A DNA stretch of 64,000 nt from Fuscovulum blasticum DSM 2131 (GCF_003034965.1 NZ_PZKE01000003.1:62001-126000), one strand, 5' to 3'. Positions 43,561 to 53,356 are shown, numbered from the stretch's first letter. Made by a program: numbers and translations. Notes: generated by a model from the letters alone, not told the origin.

Positions 43561-43608
43561 GCCCGGGCCGGGGTTCGCCCCCGGCCCGGGCTTTCTGCTT
43601 CTTTCTCG
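43561..43608 (+). terminator. Intrinsic terminator of the MHS transporter gene
   Basis: A 13-bp stem, GCCCGGGCCGGGG (43561-43573) with CCCCGGCCCGGGC (43579-43591), is followed by a T-rich tail TTTCTGCTTCTTTCT. It begins 9 bp after the stop codon. Confidence 0.85.
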
Positions 43609-43645
43609 TTTGGCCCTTTTGCAGATACTGAGGTGAGACCAAGCG

Positions 43646-44047
43646 ATGCCCGCGGACGCTGCCGTCCCAGTCGAGGCGCATCCGCGCCATGTGATGATCG
43701 TCGAGGACGACGATTCCATCGCGCTTGCGCTGGAGTTCGTTCTGGGCCGCGAAGGCTATGCGCATGAACGGGTGGCCGACGGGGCAGAGGCGCTGCGGCT
43801 GATCCGCGACCGCCGTCCCGATCTGGTGCTGCTTGACGTGATGCTGCCCGGCCTCTCGGGCTATGACATCTGCCACCAGTTGCGCGACGATCCCGCCACC
43901 GCCGGCATCCGCATCCTCATGATGACGGCGCGCGGCTCCGCGCAGGACCAGCGCCGCGCCCGCGATCTGGGCGCCGATGGCTTCGTGTCAAAACCCTTCG
44001 AACTGGAAAGCCTGCGCCGCGAATTGCGCCGCCTGCTGGCCGCCTGA
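43646..44047 (+). CDS. Single-domain response regulator
   Basis: A CheY-like receiver without an output domain, 133 residues. The acidic pocket is E20-D21-D22 ('IVEDDDSI'), the phosphoacceptor is D64 ('LLDVMLPG'), with T94 ('MMTARG') and K116 ('SKPFE') completing the site. It probably passes phosphate or acts by protein contact. No histidine kinase is nearby and the transporter terminator separates it from the upstream operon, so its partner is elsewhere. AGGTGAG lies upstream of the ATG. Confidence 0.9.
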   Translation: MPADAAVPVEAHPRHVMIVEDDDSIALALEFVLGREGYAHERVADGAEALRLIRDRRPDLVLLDVMLPGLSGYDICHQLRDDPATAGIRILMMTARGSAQDQRRARDLGADGFVSKPFELESLRRELRRLLAA

Positions 44048-44051
44048 GCCG

Positions 44052-44336
44052 TCAGCCGCCGCGGGCGCGGCGGATCGCCGTCCAGATGCCCAGAACCACG
44101 CCCAGGATCACGCTGTTCGCGACCACACCCGTCGCCACCTGCCGCCACAGCGGTTCGGGGCTGGCGGTGCCCATGGTGGTGGGCAGGATCACTGCCACGA
44201 AAAGCACGCCCGCGGCCAGCGGCAGCCAGACGCCCGTGGCAGAGCGGGTGCGCAGCATGGTGAAGACAAGCGCGATGATCAGGCCAATGCGGAACGGATC
44301 GGCAAGTTGCGACAGGATCAGTTGGCTGAGGGTCAT
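44052..44336 (-). CDS. Small hypothetical membrane protein
   Basis: A 94-residue protein with three predicted membrane spans (about residues 15-32 'FRIGLIIALVFTML', 37-53 'VWLPLAAGVLFVAVILP' and 67-86 'VATGVVANSVILGVVLGIWTAI') and a short basic C-terminal tail 'RRARGG'. I do not recognise the family. It converges on the response-regulator gene, with 4 bp between stops. It lies downstream of truA on the same strand and may be cotranscribed with it. Confidence 0.6.
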   Translation of the reverse strand: MTLSQLILSQLADPFRIGLIIALVFTMLRTRSATGVWLPLAAGVLFVAVILPTTMGTASPEPLWRQVATGVVANSVILGVVLGIWTAIRRARGG

Positions 44337-44409
44337 GCAGGGGCCTTTCTTCGCTGTGCAGAATTCCTAAGCCAAACCGGCCTGCCGGTCCACCGTTTCG
44401 CCTTTGCGA

Positions 44410-45183
44410 TCAGCCGGCGAAGGGATCGGCCGGATAGGTGACGCCCGTCAGATACAGCCCCTGTGGCGGGGCAACCGGGCCGCAGGCGGCGCGGTCGCGG
44501 GCGGCAAGGGCCGTTGCCACGCGGTCCGGGGGCCAGGCCCCGGCGCCGACACGTTCCAGCGTGCCGACGATCGAGCGCACTTGATTGTGCAGGAAGCTGC
44601 GGGCGCGCAGGGCAAAGCGGATTTCCGTGCCGCCCGGATAGGGGTGTTCGGACACGGTGATCTCGTCCAGCGTCTTGACCGGGCTGTCGGCCTGACACAG
44701 CGCCGCGCGGAAGGTGGTGAAATCATGCCGGCCCACCAGATGCGCGGCGCCTGTCCGCAGCGCCTCCAGATCGGGGCGCGATTGCACCTGCCAGACCAGA
44801 CCCGCATCATGGGTGACCGGCGCGCGGCGGGCGACCATTCGGAACAGGTAGCGGCGTTCCACGGCCGAAAACCGGGCGTGGAACTCGTCATCCACGCGGG
44901 CGCAGGCGGTGATGGCCACCGGCAGCGGCCGGAGGTGCCAGTTCAACGCCTCGGACAGGCGGAACGCGTCCCAGTCGCGCGCCAGATCGGCATGGGCGAC
45001 CTGGCCTGTGGCATGGACGCCGGCATCGGTGCGCCCGGCTGCCGCAATGCGGTGCGGCCCGGGTTCCAGCCGGGCCAGCGCCTCCTCGATGGCGGCCTGC
45101 ACCGAGGGCTGGCCATCGGCCTGCCGCTGCCAGCCGCAGAACGGGGCGCCGTGATATTCAACCTTCAGGGCATAGCGCGACAT
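44410..45183 (-). CDS. truA: tRNA pseudouridine(38-40) synthase
   Basis: Isomerises uridines 38-40 in the anticodon arm of tRNAs. It has 257 residues from [12 protein letters not shown]. The catalytic Asp is in '[17 protein letters not shown]', and '[16 protein letters not shown]' and '[18 protein letters not shown]' are family signatures. The start at 45183 is chosen because '[21 protein letters not shown]' is the standard TruA N-terminus, although the frame is open to 45228. It is divergent from ycjX. Confidence 0.95.
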   Translation of the reverse strand: MSRYALKVEYHGAPFCGWQRQADGQPSVQAAIEEALARLEPGPHRIAAAGRTDAGVHATGQVAHADLARDWDAFRLSEALNWHLRPLPVAITACARVDDEFHARFSAVERRYLFRMVARRAPVTHDAGLVWQVQSRPDLEALRTGAAHLVGRHDFTTFRAALCQADSPVKTLDEITVSEHPYPGGTEIRFALRARSFLHNQVRSIVGTLERVGAGAWPPDRVATALAARDRAACGPVAPPQGLYLTGVTYPADPFAG

Positions 45184-45273
45184 GTCGCGGCGATTAGCGC
45201 ATGGTCCCCGGCCTGTCCACCTTTCCAATGGCCGCTGTCGCGCCTATCTTGCGCCCGAAGAAAAGGACGCATC

Positions 45274-46689
45274 TTGGCACTCTTCGGGATCACGGACGGT
45301 ATTGCGCGGGGCGTCGAGGGCGTGCAGGCGCGCGTTTCGGAATATCTGTTCGAGCCGGTGATCCGGCTGGGCGTCACCGGCCTGTCGCGCGCCGGCAAGA
45401 CCGTGTTCATCACTGGGCTGATTTCCAACCTGCTGGCCCGGGGGCGGATGCCGCAACTGACGGCTGAACGCGAGGGTCGGATCGAGGCGGTCTATCTGCA
45501 ACCGCAGCCCGACGATACGCTGCCGCGCTTCGACTACGAAGGCCATATGGCCGCGCTGATGGCCGAGGTGCCGCGCTGGCCCGACAGCACGCGGTCAATC
45601 TCGGAACTGCGGCTGTCGTTCCGGGTGCGGCCCGGCGGCTGGTTCGCGGGGTTCCGCGGCCCGACCGTGGTGCATCTGGATATTGTGGATTATCCCGGCG
45701 AATGGCTGCTGGACCTGTCACTGATGGAGAAATCCTACGAGACATGGGCGCATGACACGCTGATCCGGCTGGAAGAGCGGCCCGAGGGGGCCGAGTATCT
45801 GGCGCTGGTGCGGGCCGAGGATGGCGCGGCCCGACTGGACGAGGCCCGCGCGCAGGCGCTGGCCCGCAGCTTCACCACCTATCTGCAAGCGGCGCGGGCG
45901 GCCGGACATTCCGATTGCACGCCGGGCCGCTTCCTGTTGCCCGGCGATCTGGCCGGGTCGCCCGTGCTGACCTTTGCGCCGTTGCGCCACCCCGGCCAGA
46001 TGCCGCGGGGCAGCCTCTGGCGCGAGATGGAGCGGCGCTATGCCGCCTACAAGGACCGCGTTGTCGCGCCGTTCTTCCGCGACCACTTTTCCCGGATCGA
46101 CCGGCAGGTGGTGCTGATGGACGTGCTGGGGGCCATCCATCAGGGGCCGCGCGCGGTGGAAGACCTGCGCCGGCTGATGGCCGAAATCCTGCAGGCGTTC
46201 CGCGTGGGGCGCACCGGCTGGCTGGCCACGCTTCTGGGGGCCAAGCGGGTGGAAAAGATCCTGTTCGCGGCGACCAAGGCCGACCATCTGCACCACGAAC
46301 AGCACCCGCAACTGGCGGCCATTGCCGAGGCGCTGGTGGCCGAAGCCAAGGGACGCGCCGAATTTGCCGGGGCCGAGGTGGCGGCGCTGTCGCTGGCCGG
46401 CCTGCGCGCCACGGTGGAAGAGGTGATCGAACGCGACGGGCAGCGGCTGCCCTCGGTCAAGGGGCGGCTGTTGTCCACCGGCAAGCCGGCGGTGATGTAT
46501 CCCGGCGCGTTGCCGGCTGATCCGTCGCGCGTGCTGGCGCCTGCGCGGGGCGGGGCGACGCGCTGGCTGGATGCCGAATACGGGCTGATGACCTTTGCCC
46601 CCGCGCGGCTGAACCTGCGCCCCGGCGAAGGCCCGCCGCATATCCGCCTGGACCGGGCGGTCGAGTTCCTGATCGGAGACCGTCTGTGA
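45274..46689 (+). CDS. YcjX-family GTPase-like protein (DUF463)
   Basis: A P-loop protein with a stress-response or membrane link, 471 residues. Walker A is in 'GVTGLSRAGKTVFITGL' (about 30-46). 'HLDIVDYPGEWLLDLSLM' resembles the switch II DxxGE region, and 'ILFAATKADHLHHEQHPQL' the TKAD base-recognition motif. E. coli YcjX belongs to the heat-shock/phage-shock regulon with YcjF. The start is TTG at 45274 with AAAGGA six bases before it; no ATG precedes the conserved N-terminus. It overlaps the next gene by 4 bp, as in other proteobacteria. Confidence 0.88.
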   Translation: MALFGITDGIARGVEGVQARVSEYLFEPVIRLGVTGLSRAGKTVFITGLISNLLARGRMPQLTAEREGRIEAVYLQPQPDDTLPRFDYEGHMAALMAEVPRWPDSTRSISELRLSFRVRPGGWFAGFRGPTVVHLDIVDYPGEWLLDLSLMEKSYETWAHDTLIRLEERPEGAEYLALVRAEDGAARLDEARAQALARSFTTYLQAARAAGHSDCTPGRFLLPGDLAGSPVLTFAPLRHPGQMPRGSLWREMERRYAAYKDRVVAPFFRDHFSRIDRQVVLMDVLGAIHQGPRAVEDLRRLMAEILQAFRVGRTGWLATLLGAKRVEKILFAATKADHLHHEQHPQLAAIAEALVAEAKGRAEFAGAEVAALSLAGLRATVEEVIERDGQRLPSVKGRLLSTGKPAVMYPGALPADPSRVLAPARGGATRWLDAEYGLMTFAPARLNLRPGEGPPHIRLDRAVEFLIGDRL

Positions 46690-47705
46690 CCGAGGCGCCC
46701 AAGCCCTTTCTGATGGAGCTGGAGGACGACGAGGCCGATCCCTCGACCGCGCCGCCGGTGCCCGATACCCTCCCTTCGGGCGAGGCGATGCAGGCGCTGG
46801 CCAGCATCGCCACCGCGCCGCCGAACCGGCTGCGCCGCTTTGCGGTCTGGGCCTTCGGGGCGTTGTTCAGCTTTGTGCTGTCGGTGGCGGCCTGGGAATT
46901 CGTGACCGACCTGCTGGCGCGCAATCCGGTTCTGGGCTGGATCGCGGTGGTTCTGGTCGGGCTGGCGGTGCTGGCCGCGCTGCTGCTGTCGCTGCGCGAG
47001 ATGGCGGGCTTTGCCCGGCTGGCGCGGCTGGATGCGCTGCGCAGCCGTGCGACCGAAGCCCATGCCAAGGCCGACCTCAAGGCCGCGCGCGGCGTGACAC
47101 AGGCGGTGCTGCGGCTGTATGACGGGCGTCCCGAGGCGGCCTGGGGCCTGTCGCGGTTTCATGAACGCGCCGATGAGCTGATGGATGCCGACGCCCTTCT
47201 GTCGCTGGCCGAGGCCGAGGTTCTGGCGCCGTTGGATGCACTGGTGCGGGCCGAGATCGAAGGCGCCGCGCGGCGGGTGGCGGCGATCACGGCATTTGTG
47301 CCGCTGGCGCTGGTCGATGTGGCGGCGGCGCTGTTTTCCAACCTGCGGATGATCCGGCGCATCGCGGAGATCTACGGCGGCCGCGCCGGCACGCTGGGAA
47401 GCTGGAAGCTGATGCGACGGGTCTTCACCTCGCTGGTGGCCACCGGGGCGGTGGCGCTGACCGATGACCTGATCGGGTCGGTCGCGGGCGGGGGGGTGCT
47501 GTCCAAGCTGTCGCGCCGGTTCGGCGAAGGCGTGGTCAACGGCGCCCTGACGGCGCGGATCGGCATTGCCGCCATGGACCTATGCCGCCCGCTGCCCTTT
47601 GTGGCGACGGAACGGCCCAAGGTCTCGGCCCTGGTCAGCCGGGCGCTGGCGGGGATGATCCCGCGCAACGGGGCGGCCAAGGGCAACGGTGGCGGCCAGG
47701 CCTGA
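46686..47705 (+). CDS. YcjF-family membrane protein (DUF697, TIGR01620)
   Basis: Partner of the YcjX-type GTPase, 339 residues. An acidic N-terminal 45 residues is followed by two membrane spans ('FAVWAFGALFSFVLSVAAWEF' and 'LGWIAVVLVGLAVLAALLLSL', about 60-105). A helical middle and a DUF697 domain (about 185-330, 'ITAFVPLALVDVAAALFSNLRMIRRIAEIYGGR') complete it. The start is GTG within the ycjX stop (GTGA), giving tight coupling. Function is unknown beyond a presumed membrane-stress complex. Confidence 0.87.
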   Translation: MTEAPKPFLMELEDDEADPSTAPPVPDTLPSGEAMQALASIATAPPNRLRRFAVWAFGALFSFVLSVAAWEFVTDLLARNPVLGWIAVVLVGLAVLAALLLSLREMAGFARLARLDALRSRATEAHAKADLKAARGVTQAVLRLYDGRPEAAWGLSRFHERADELMDADALLSLAEAEVLAPLDALVRAEIEGAARRVAAITAFVPLALVDVAAALFSNLRMIRRIAEIYGGRAGTLGSWKLMRRVFTSLVATGAVALTDDLIGSVAGGGVLSKLSRRFGEGVVNGALTARIGIAAMDLCRPLPFVATERPKVSALVSRALAGMIPRNGAAKGNGGGQA

Positions 47706-47716
47706 CCGGCGCGGGG

Positions 47717-48859
47717 TTACAGCGCGTCGGCGATGGCGCGCAGCATGGCCAGGTTCTGCGCCTCGACGCCCGGTTCCTCGAACCCGCGGTCGGCCGCGTT
47801 CACGGCGATGGCGATCCCCTTGGTGCGGTCGATCCAGAGGTATTGCCCGTAGATGCCCCGCGCCATCACCTCGCCGGGGCGGGCATCGTCGGGCACCCAC
47901 CACTGGAACCCGTATCCCGCCCCATCGGGAGCCTGTTTCGTGGTCATCGCCTCGACCCAGGGTTCGGGAACGATCTGCGTGCCGTTCCAGCGGCCGTTTG
48001 CGGCGATCATGCCCGCGACCCGGGCATAATCGCGCGTTCGCATGTTCAGCCCGCCCAGAACGAAGCTGACGCCCTCGCCATCGGTCAGGTAATAGGGCGC
48101 GGCCTCAAACCCCATCGGCGTCAGGATGCGGTCCTCCAGCAGTTCGGGAATGTCCTTGCCGGTGGCGCCGCGGATCACCATGCCGATCACATGCGTATCG
48201 ACGGAAACATAGTGCATATGGGTGCCGGGTTCGGTGGCGCGTTCGGTCAGGCCTGCGGCAAAGCCATCCATGCTGCCGCCAAGGGCAAGGATACGGCCCA
48301 TCTTGTTGATGTCGGACCAGAAATCCATGTAGTCCTCGTTGAAGGCCACACCCGAGGTCATGGTCAGCACATCGCGGATCGTGGTGCCGTCATAGGCCGA
48401 GCCCTTCAGCGACGGCGCGTATTTGATCACCGGATCGTCGATCGAGGTGATGGACCCGTCGGCCAGCACAAGGCCGAACAGCGAGGCCAGCACCGATTTC
48501 GCCATTGACCAACTGATCCGCAGATCGTCCGGCCCGGTGCCAAGGTAATAGCTTTCGTGCCGGATCTGGCCATCTTTCAGCACGACAAGCCCCGTCACGC
48601 TGCGCGCTTTGATCCAGTCCTCCGCGCCGGGGGGCAGGGTCATGGGTTCCCCCTGCGGCAGGGGTGAAACCGGCCCGTCGCCCCGGCTCAGGGCCCGGGT
48701 CAGGAACAACTTGTCCATATGGCTGAAATTCTGGACGATCGTGCCGGGGGAAAACAGCGAATTGGCCGCCATCAGGCGGGTGATCTCGTCGCGTTTCCAG
48801 GCGGCGACGGCTGCCAGTGCGACAACCGCGATCAGCAAAACCTTCAGGATGCGCCGCAT
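47717..48859 (-). CDS. Serine hydrolase, beta-lactamase/class C-like
   Basis: Probable membrane-anchored or periplasmic hydrolase, 380 residues. The N-terminal span 'ILKVLLIAVVALAAVAAW' is a signal anchor. The catalytic S-x-x-K is 'WSMAKSVLASLFGLVL' (about residue 117), and 'HMHYVSVDTHVIGMVI' holds the Tyr of the second motif (Y-V-S rather than Y-x-N). 'MARGIYGQYLWID' replaces the KTG region with the G-x-G type seen in esterases of this family. It is more likely an esterase or peptidase than a true beta-lactamase. GGAGGAG precedes the ATG. It is the terminal gene after pth. Confidence 0.83.
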   Translation of the reverse strand: MRRILKVLLIAVVALAAVAAWKRDEITRLMAANSLFSPGTIVQNFSHMDKLFLTRALSRGDGPVSPLPQGEPMTLPPGAEDWIKARSVTGLVVLKDGQIRHESYYLGTGPDDLRISWSMAKSVLASLFGLVLADGSITSIDDPVIKYAPSLKGSAYDGTTIRDVLTMTSGVAFNEDYMDFWSDINKMGRILALGGSMDGFAAGLTERATEPGTHMHYVSVDTHVIGMVIRGATGKDIPELLEDRILTPMGFEAAPYYLTDGEGVSFVLGGLNMRTRDYARVAGMIAANGRWNGTQIVPEPWVEAMTTKQAPDGAGYGFQWWVPDDARPGEVMARGIYGQYLWIDRTKGIAIAVNAADRGFEEPGVEAQNLAMLRAIADAL

Positions 48860-48952
48860 TCCCGTTTCTCCTCCGTGCCCCTGCCGCAGGAAGCATCAGG
48901 CGCGGGCCGCAATCAAGCGCGGGCAGGTCTGGTTGACGTTACGTCGGGCCAG

Positions 48953-49645
48953 TCAGCGGAACTTGTCGAGCAGCTTCTGCATCGGGCTGCGGCTGTCTTC
49001 GGCGGGGGGCTCCGGCGGGGTGGCGCGCGGCTTTTCGTCGGCTGTGGCCGAAGACCGGGGCGGTGCGGTGCGCAGCGACACCGCATTCATGAAGCGGGTG
49101 CCATCGCCCGCCGCCAGGGCCGCCGCCCCGTCCGACAGGCCGCGCAGCAGATCGTCCAGCCAGTCCTGATCGGCCTTGGCGAAATCGTGCAGCACATAGG
49201 CGGCCACGGCATCCTTGTGGCCGGGGTGGCCGATGCCCAGCCGGACCCGGCCGTAGGCTTCGCCCAGATGGGCATGGATGGACCGCAGCCCGTTGTGCCC
49301 GGCATGGCCACCGCCCTGCTTGACGCGGCACTTGCCGGGGGCAAGGTCCAGCTCATCATGGAAAACGGTAATGTCTTCGGGGCCGATCTTGTAGAAATCG
49401 GCAGCGGCGCGAACCGACTGGCCGGAGAGGTTCATGAAGGTTTCGGGCTTGAGCAGCACCACCTTTTCGGCGCCCAGCCGGCCTTCGCTGGCCAGCCCCT
49501 GAAACGCCTTCTTCCACGGGCCGAAGCCATGGTCGGCCGCGATGCGATCCACCGCCATGAAGCCGATGTTGTGCCGGTTGCCCGCGTATTTCGCGCCGGG
49601 GTTGCCAAGGCCGACAAAGAGTTTCACCGTTCCTGCCCCCGTCAT
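48953..49645 (-). CDS. pth: Peptidyl-tRNA hydrolase
   Basis: Releases tRNA from peptidyl-tRNA that drops off the ribosome. It has 230 residues, with the catalytic His in 'AGNRHNIGF' (H25), '[11 protein letters not shown]', '[29 protein letters not shown]' and 'RLGIGHP'. A Pro/Ser/Arg-rich C-terminal tail of about 40 residues is beyond the core fold and is common in alphaproteobacteria. ATG at 49645 has GGAG nearby. A GTG at 49627 would give the shorter N-terminus usual elsewhere ('[10 protein letters not shown]'). Confidence 0.95.
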   Translation of the reverse strand: MTGAGTVKLFVGLGNPGAKYAGNRHNIGFMAVDRIAADHGFGPWKKAFQGLASEGRLGAEKVVLLKPETFMNLSGQSVRAAADFYKIGPEDITVFHDELDLAPGKCRVKQGGGHAGHNGLRSIHAHLGEAYGRVRLGIGHPGHKDAVAAYVLHDFAKADQDWLDDLLRGLSDGAAALAAGDGTRFMNAVSLRTAPPRSSATADEKPRATPPEPPAEDSRSPMQKLLDKFR

Positions 49646-49738
49646 CCTGTCGCTCCGGGCCGCCCGGATCTGACCCCGCCGGTATAGCGGCGATGCGCCG
49701 CCCCCTCAACCGGCAGCCCCGGATGATGCGCCTGCCGG

Positions 49739-49769
49739 AATGAAAACGGGGGGCGCGACGGCCCCCCGT
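49739..49769 (-). terminator. Intrinsic terminator after rplY
   Basis: On the minus strand, ACGGGGGGC pairs with GCCCCCCGT around a 6-nt loop (plus-strand 49746-49754 with 49761-49769). The sequence continues TTTTCATT, a T-run, 27 bp after the rplY stop. pth therefore probably depends on read-through or its own promoter. Confidence 0.7.
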
Positions 49770-49795
49770 GATCCTGTTCTGTAAAGGCCCAGGCC

Positions 49796-50392
49796 TTATT
49801 CTTCGTCAGCCACCGCGGCCAGACCGGCCGGAGCTGCGATGTTCGCCACGGCGAAGTTCCGGTTGACGGTCGGCTTGACGCCGGCAGGCAGCGGAATGTC
49901 GTTGATGTGGATCACGTCGCCGATCACCTTGCCGGTCAGGTCGACGGTGATGTGGTCCGGGATATCCCCGGCCATCACTTCCAGTTCGACTTCCGGGCGC
50001 ATCACCGTCAGCGTGCCGCCGCGCTTCAGGCCGGGGCTGGCTTCGTGGTTGATGAAGGTCACATGGATGAACAGGTTGATGCGCGATTCGTCGTGAATGC
50101 GCATGAAGTCCACATGGGTGGGCAGATCCTTGACCACATCGCGCTGCACACCGCGGCAGATCACATGCGTGTCAGGCTGGCCTTCAACCTTGAGGTTGAA
50201 CAGCGTCTGCAGGAAGCGGCCGGCCTTCAGGCGCTTCAGCAGATAGTAGTAGTTCAGGTTGATCGGCGTCGGCTCTTTGCCGTCGCCATAGACGATGCCG
50301 GGTACGTAGCCCTCTCTGCGGGCTTGACGGGCGGCCCCCTTGCCTGTCCCCGTCCGCACCACGGCCTGAAGATCGGGGATCTCGCGAGCCAT
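49796..50392 (-). CDS. rplY: 50S ribosomal protein L25/general stress protein Ctc
   Basis: Binds 5S rRNA in the large subunit. The 198-residue protein has the L25 domain (about 1-95, '[29 protein letters not shown]') and the C-terminal TL5/Ctc domain ('[33 protein letters not shown]', '[19 protein letters not shown]'). This is the two-domain form rather than the short E. coli L25. The frame is open to 50992, but ATG at 50392 begins the conserved domain, with AGGAGA upstream. It is transcribed toward pth, a very common arrangement. Confidence 0.94.
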   Translation of the reverse strand: MAREIPDLQAVVRTGTGKGAARQARREGYVPGIVYGDGKEPTPINLNYYYLLKRLKAGRFLQTLFNLKVEGQPDTHVICRGVQRDVVKDLPTHVDFMRIHDESRINLFIHVTFINHEASPGLKRGGTLTVMRPEVELEVMAGDIPDHITVDLTGKVIGDVIHINDIPLPAGVKPTVNRNFAVANIAAPAGLAAVADEE

Positions 50393-50633
50393 TGGTTCTC
50401 TCCTAATGTTCGTCCGCCATCCTCCAAGGGTGCATGGCGCGACCCGCGGCCTATAGCGGGGAATCTGCGGCAGGGAAAGCCCGAAATCCGGCTGATCCGC
50501 AGGAAAAGCAGGCAGTCCGGCCCCTGTTCCGCAAGGCCCGCGCCGTTTCGCGCGCTTTCGGTGTCGCGCGCAGGATGGACGGGCGGGGGCGCGGCGGGCA
50601 AGGTCGCGGTTCCTGAAAGACCCGGAGTCCGTG

Positions 50634-51794
50634 ATGCCCCTTGCCCGAACCCTGATCGCCGCGCGGCCGGCGGTGGCGGCCTTCGCCGCCATGGGCGTGC
50701 TGTGGGGCACCTTCGCCGCCGTTCTGCCCGATCTGAAAACCATGCTGGGCGTTGATGAGGCGCGGCTGGGGTTCCTGCTGCTGTTCACGCCGCTGGCGGC
50801 GGTGACGGCCATGCTGCTGGCCCCCGTCATCGGGGCCGGTCTGGGCCGGATTGCGCTGCCGCTGTCCGCCGGGGCCATGGCGCTGGCCTTTGCGCTGCCG
50901 GGGCAGGTGCCCGTGGTCTGGCTGTTTCCGGTGGCCATGATGTGCTGCGGCGCAGCCACCGGGCTGACCGATGTGTTGATGAACGCCCGCACCGCCCAGA
51001 TCGAGACAGAGCGCGGCCTGCACCTGATGAACCTGACCCATGCCGCCTATTCCTTCGGCTATGCCGCCGGGGCGATCGGCACCGGCTTCATGCGCGGCTG
51101 GGGCTGGGGGCCGGGCTGGGTCATGGGGGTGATGGCGGCCTTCGGGCTGGTCTGCGCGCTGCTGACATGGGAACGGGATGGCACCATCCATGGCCTGCGC
51201 AAGCCGCAGGATGGATCGGGCGGCGGGCTTGGCCTGTTGCCGGTGATCGGCGGCGGCATGGTGCTGATCGCCTTCCTGACCGAGAATGCGGCCGAGAACT
51301 GGTCGGCGCTGCATATCGAAAAGACGCTGGGCGGCAGCCCTTCCGAAGGGGCGCTTGGCCCGGCGGCGCTGGCGCTGACCATGGGGTTTGCGCGGCTGGC
51401 GGGGCAGGGCATTGCCGGCCGGATCAGCCCGACCGCACTGCTGAAGGGGGGCGCGGTCATTTCCGCGACGGGGGCGCTGATCGCGTCGCAGGCCATTTCG
51501 CCCGCCATGGCCTATGCGGGCTTCATCGTGATGGGAATCGGCTCTTCGGTGATTGCCCCAACGGCCTTTTCGCTGGTGGGCCGCCTTGGCCCGCCTGAAG
51601 CGCGGGCGCGGGCCGTCGCGCGGGCCACCCTGTTGGGCTACTTCGGCTATTTCTTCGGCCCGCCGATGCTGGGTTTCGTCGCCGGGGCCTTCGGGTTGCG
51701 GGCGGCCTTCATCTTTACCGCCTGCGCGCTGCTCTGCATCTTCCCGCTGGCCGCGCTGATGCTGCGGGCCAGCGGCCGGGTTCAGCGGGCCTGA
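50634..51794 (+). CDS. MFS transporter
   Basis: Inner-membrane major facilitator, 386 residues with about 12 spans. The N-terminus is '[25 protein letters not shown]', and the central loop is near residue 190 ('[12 protein letters not shown]'). Its layout resembles the YbjJ/FucP-like group ('[38 protein letters not shown]'). The substrate is unknown. ATG at 50634 sits six bases after GGAG; a GTG immediately before it is the alternative. Its 3' end overlaps the converging decarboxylase gene by 13 bp. Confidence 0.87.
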   Translation: MPLARTLIAARPAVAAFAAMGVLWGTFAAVLPDLKTMLGVDEARLGFLLLFTPLAAVTAMLLAPVIGAGLGRIALPLSAGAMALAFALPGQVPVVWLFPVAMMCCGAATGLTDVLMNARTAQIETERGLHLMNLTHAAYSFGYAAGAIGTGFMRGWGWGPGWVMGVMAAFGLVCALLTWERDGTIHGLRKPQDGSGGGLGLLPVIGGGMVLIAFLTENAAENWSALHIEKTLGGSPSEGALGPAALALTMGFARLAGQGIAGRISPTALLKGGAVISATGALIASQAISPAMAYAGFIVMGIGSSVIAPTAFSLVGRLGPPEARARAVARATLLGYFGYFFGPPMLGFVAGAFGLRAAFIFTACALLCIFPLAALMLRASGRVQRA

Positions 51795-53356
51795 ACCTCG
51801 ATCAGCCGGGGGCCGGGCGCGGGTGTCCGCAGCGCTTGGGCCAGCGCCTCCGGTTCCTGCGGGACGCGGGCATAGGGCAGGCTGCAGGCGGCCGCGAAAT
51901 GCGCCATGTCAAACGGGCTGGGGCTGCAGCCGATCACCTTTGTCTGGGCGGTGATCATTGCCTCGGCGATTTCGCGATAGGCGGCATTGTTCCAGACCAC
52001 GAAGGTGACGGGCAGGGTTTCATCGACCGCCACCCGAAGCTGGGCCGGGTCAAAGCCAAGGCCGCCGTCGCCGATCAGGCAGACCACCGGGGCACCCGGC
52101 GCCGCGACCGCCGCGCCGATGGCCGCGCCGGGGCCGAAGCCAAGCGCGCCATAGCCGGTGGCGGCGTTGAACCAGCCGCGCGGGCGGTCATGGTCATAGA
52201 ACAGGTTGGCGGCATAGACCGGCTGGGTGCTGTCGCCCACGATCAGCGCGCCCGGCATGGCATCGCGGATGGCCTCGACCATCGCCAACTGGTCGGACAT
52301 CCCCGGATGCAGCCCCGCCAGTTCGGCGCGGGCGGCGCTGCGCGCGGTTGCGGCACGGGCGGCACCGTCGCCCTGCCGGGGCGGCAGCCTTGCGGCCAGC
52401 GCGGCGGCAAAGGCGCCCGCTTCGGCCTGCACCGCCAACCGGGCCGGATGGCGGGCCAGTTGGGCGGCGCATAGATCGACCCGGATCATGGATGACAGGT
52501 CAGGCAGGCGACCGTTGACATACATGTCATAGTCGGTCGGCCCCAGTTCAGTGCCAAGCGCCAGAATTGCATCGGCGCCCCGGATCAGGTCGCGCGTCGC
52601 CTCAAGGCTGGGCGAGGCGGCAACGGCCAGCGGGTGCCCGTGCAGCAGGCCGCGGGCGTTGGCGGTCTGGATGACGGGGGCATCCAGCGTTTCGGCAAGT
52701 GATTGCAGCGCGGCTTCGGCAAAACGGGCGCCGCCGCCGGTCAGGATCACCGGGCGTCGCGCGGCCGACAGCAGGGCCGTGGCCGCCTCAAGATCTTGGG
52801 TGGTTGCCTGCGGCGGGGCCGGCAGCGCGGCGGGGGCCTCCAGTTCGGGGCAGGGCAGGCCCATCACATCGGTCGGAATCTCGATATGGGCCGGGCCCGG
52901 GCGGCCGCCCAGCATGGCGGCAAAGGCGCGGTCCAGCACGGCGCCCAGATCGGCGGGGTCGGTCAGGGTTTCTGTGGGGCACAGGGCGCGGACCATCGCC
53001 GCCTGATCGGGCAGTTCATGGAGCAGGCCCAGGCCCTTGCCCAGCGACGCGCGGCGGTTGACGCCCGAGATTACCAGCATCGGCACGGAATCGGCCTTTG
53101 CCTGCGCCATGGCCGTCAGCGTGTTGGTCAGCCCCGGCCCGGTGATGACGAAGGCCACCCCCGGCTTGCCGGTCACCCGGGCGTAGCCATCGGCCATGAA
53201 ACCCGCGCCCTGTTCGTGGCGTGGCGTGACATGGCGGATCAGCCCCTGCGCAAGCCCGCGATAAAGCTCGATCGTATGCACGCCCGGGATGCCGAACACC
53301 ACCTCGACCCCGCGCGCGGCCAGACCCTGAACCAGCCGTTCGCCAACCGTCGTCAT
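51782..53356 (-). CDS. Thiamine-diphosphate decarboxylase, AruI-like (5-guanidino-2-oxopentanoate decarboxylase)
   Basis: A 524-residue acetolactate-synthase-fold enzyme. The N-terminal TPP domain has the catalytic Glu in 'HVTPRHEQGAGFMADGYARVTG'. The central FAD/DHAP-like domain is at about 185-330. The C-terminal TPP-binding motif is 'GDGGLGFDPAQLRVAVDETLPVTFVVWNN', matching GDG...NN. On context, the adjacent aminotransferase resembles arginine:pyruvate transaminase (AruH), and AruI decarboxylates the resulting 2-ketoarginine to 4-guanidinobutanal. A generic acetolactate synthase-like enzyme is the alternative. It overlaps the aminotransferase gene by 4 bp. Confidence 0.75.
   Translation of the reverse strand: MTTVGERLVQGLAARGVEVVFGIPGVHTIELYRGLAQGLIRHVTPRHEQGAGFMADGYARVTGKPGVAFVITGPGLTNTLTAMAQAKADSVPMLVISGVNRRASLGKGLGLLHELPDQAAMVRALCPTETLTDPADLGAVLDRAFAAMLGGRPGPAHIEIPTDVMGLPCPELEAPAALPAPPQATTQDLEAATALLSAARRPVILTGGGARFAEAALQSLAETLDAPVIQTANARGLLHGHPLAVAASPSLEATRDLIRGADAILALGTELGPTDYDMYVNGRLPDLSSMIRVDLCAAQLARHPARLAVQAEAGAFAAALAARLPPRQGDGAARAATARSAARAELAGLHPGMSDQLAMVEAIRDAMPGALIVGDSTQPVYAANLFYDHDRPRGWFNAATGYGALGFGPGAAIGAAVAAPGAPVVCLIGDGGLGFDPAQLRVAVDETLPVTFVVWNNAAYREIAEAMITAQTKVIGCSPSPFDMAHFAAACSLPYARVPQEPEALAQALRTPAPGPRLIEVQAR

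Noticed and set aside
47717-48859. Beta-lactamase resistance gene
   Set aside because: The S-x-x-K is present, but the Y-x-N and KTG motifs are altered to esterase-like forms. It is better called a serine hydrolase.
48935-48945. GACGT-T-ACGTC palindrome upstream of the serine hydrolase
   Set aside because: A single short palindrome with no adjoining promoter elements; chance is a sufficient explanation.
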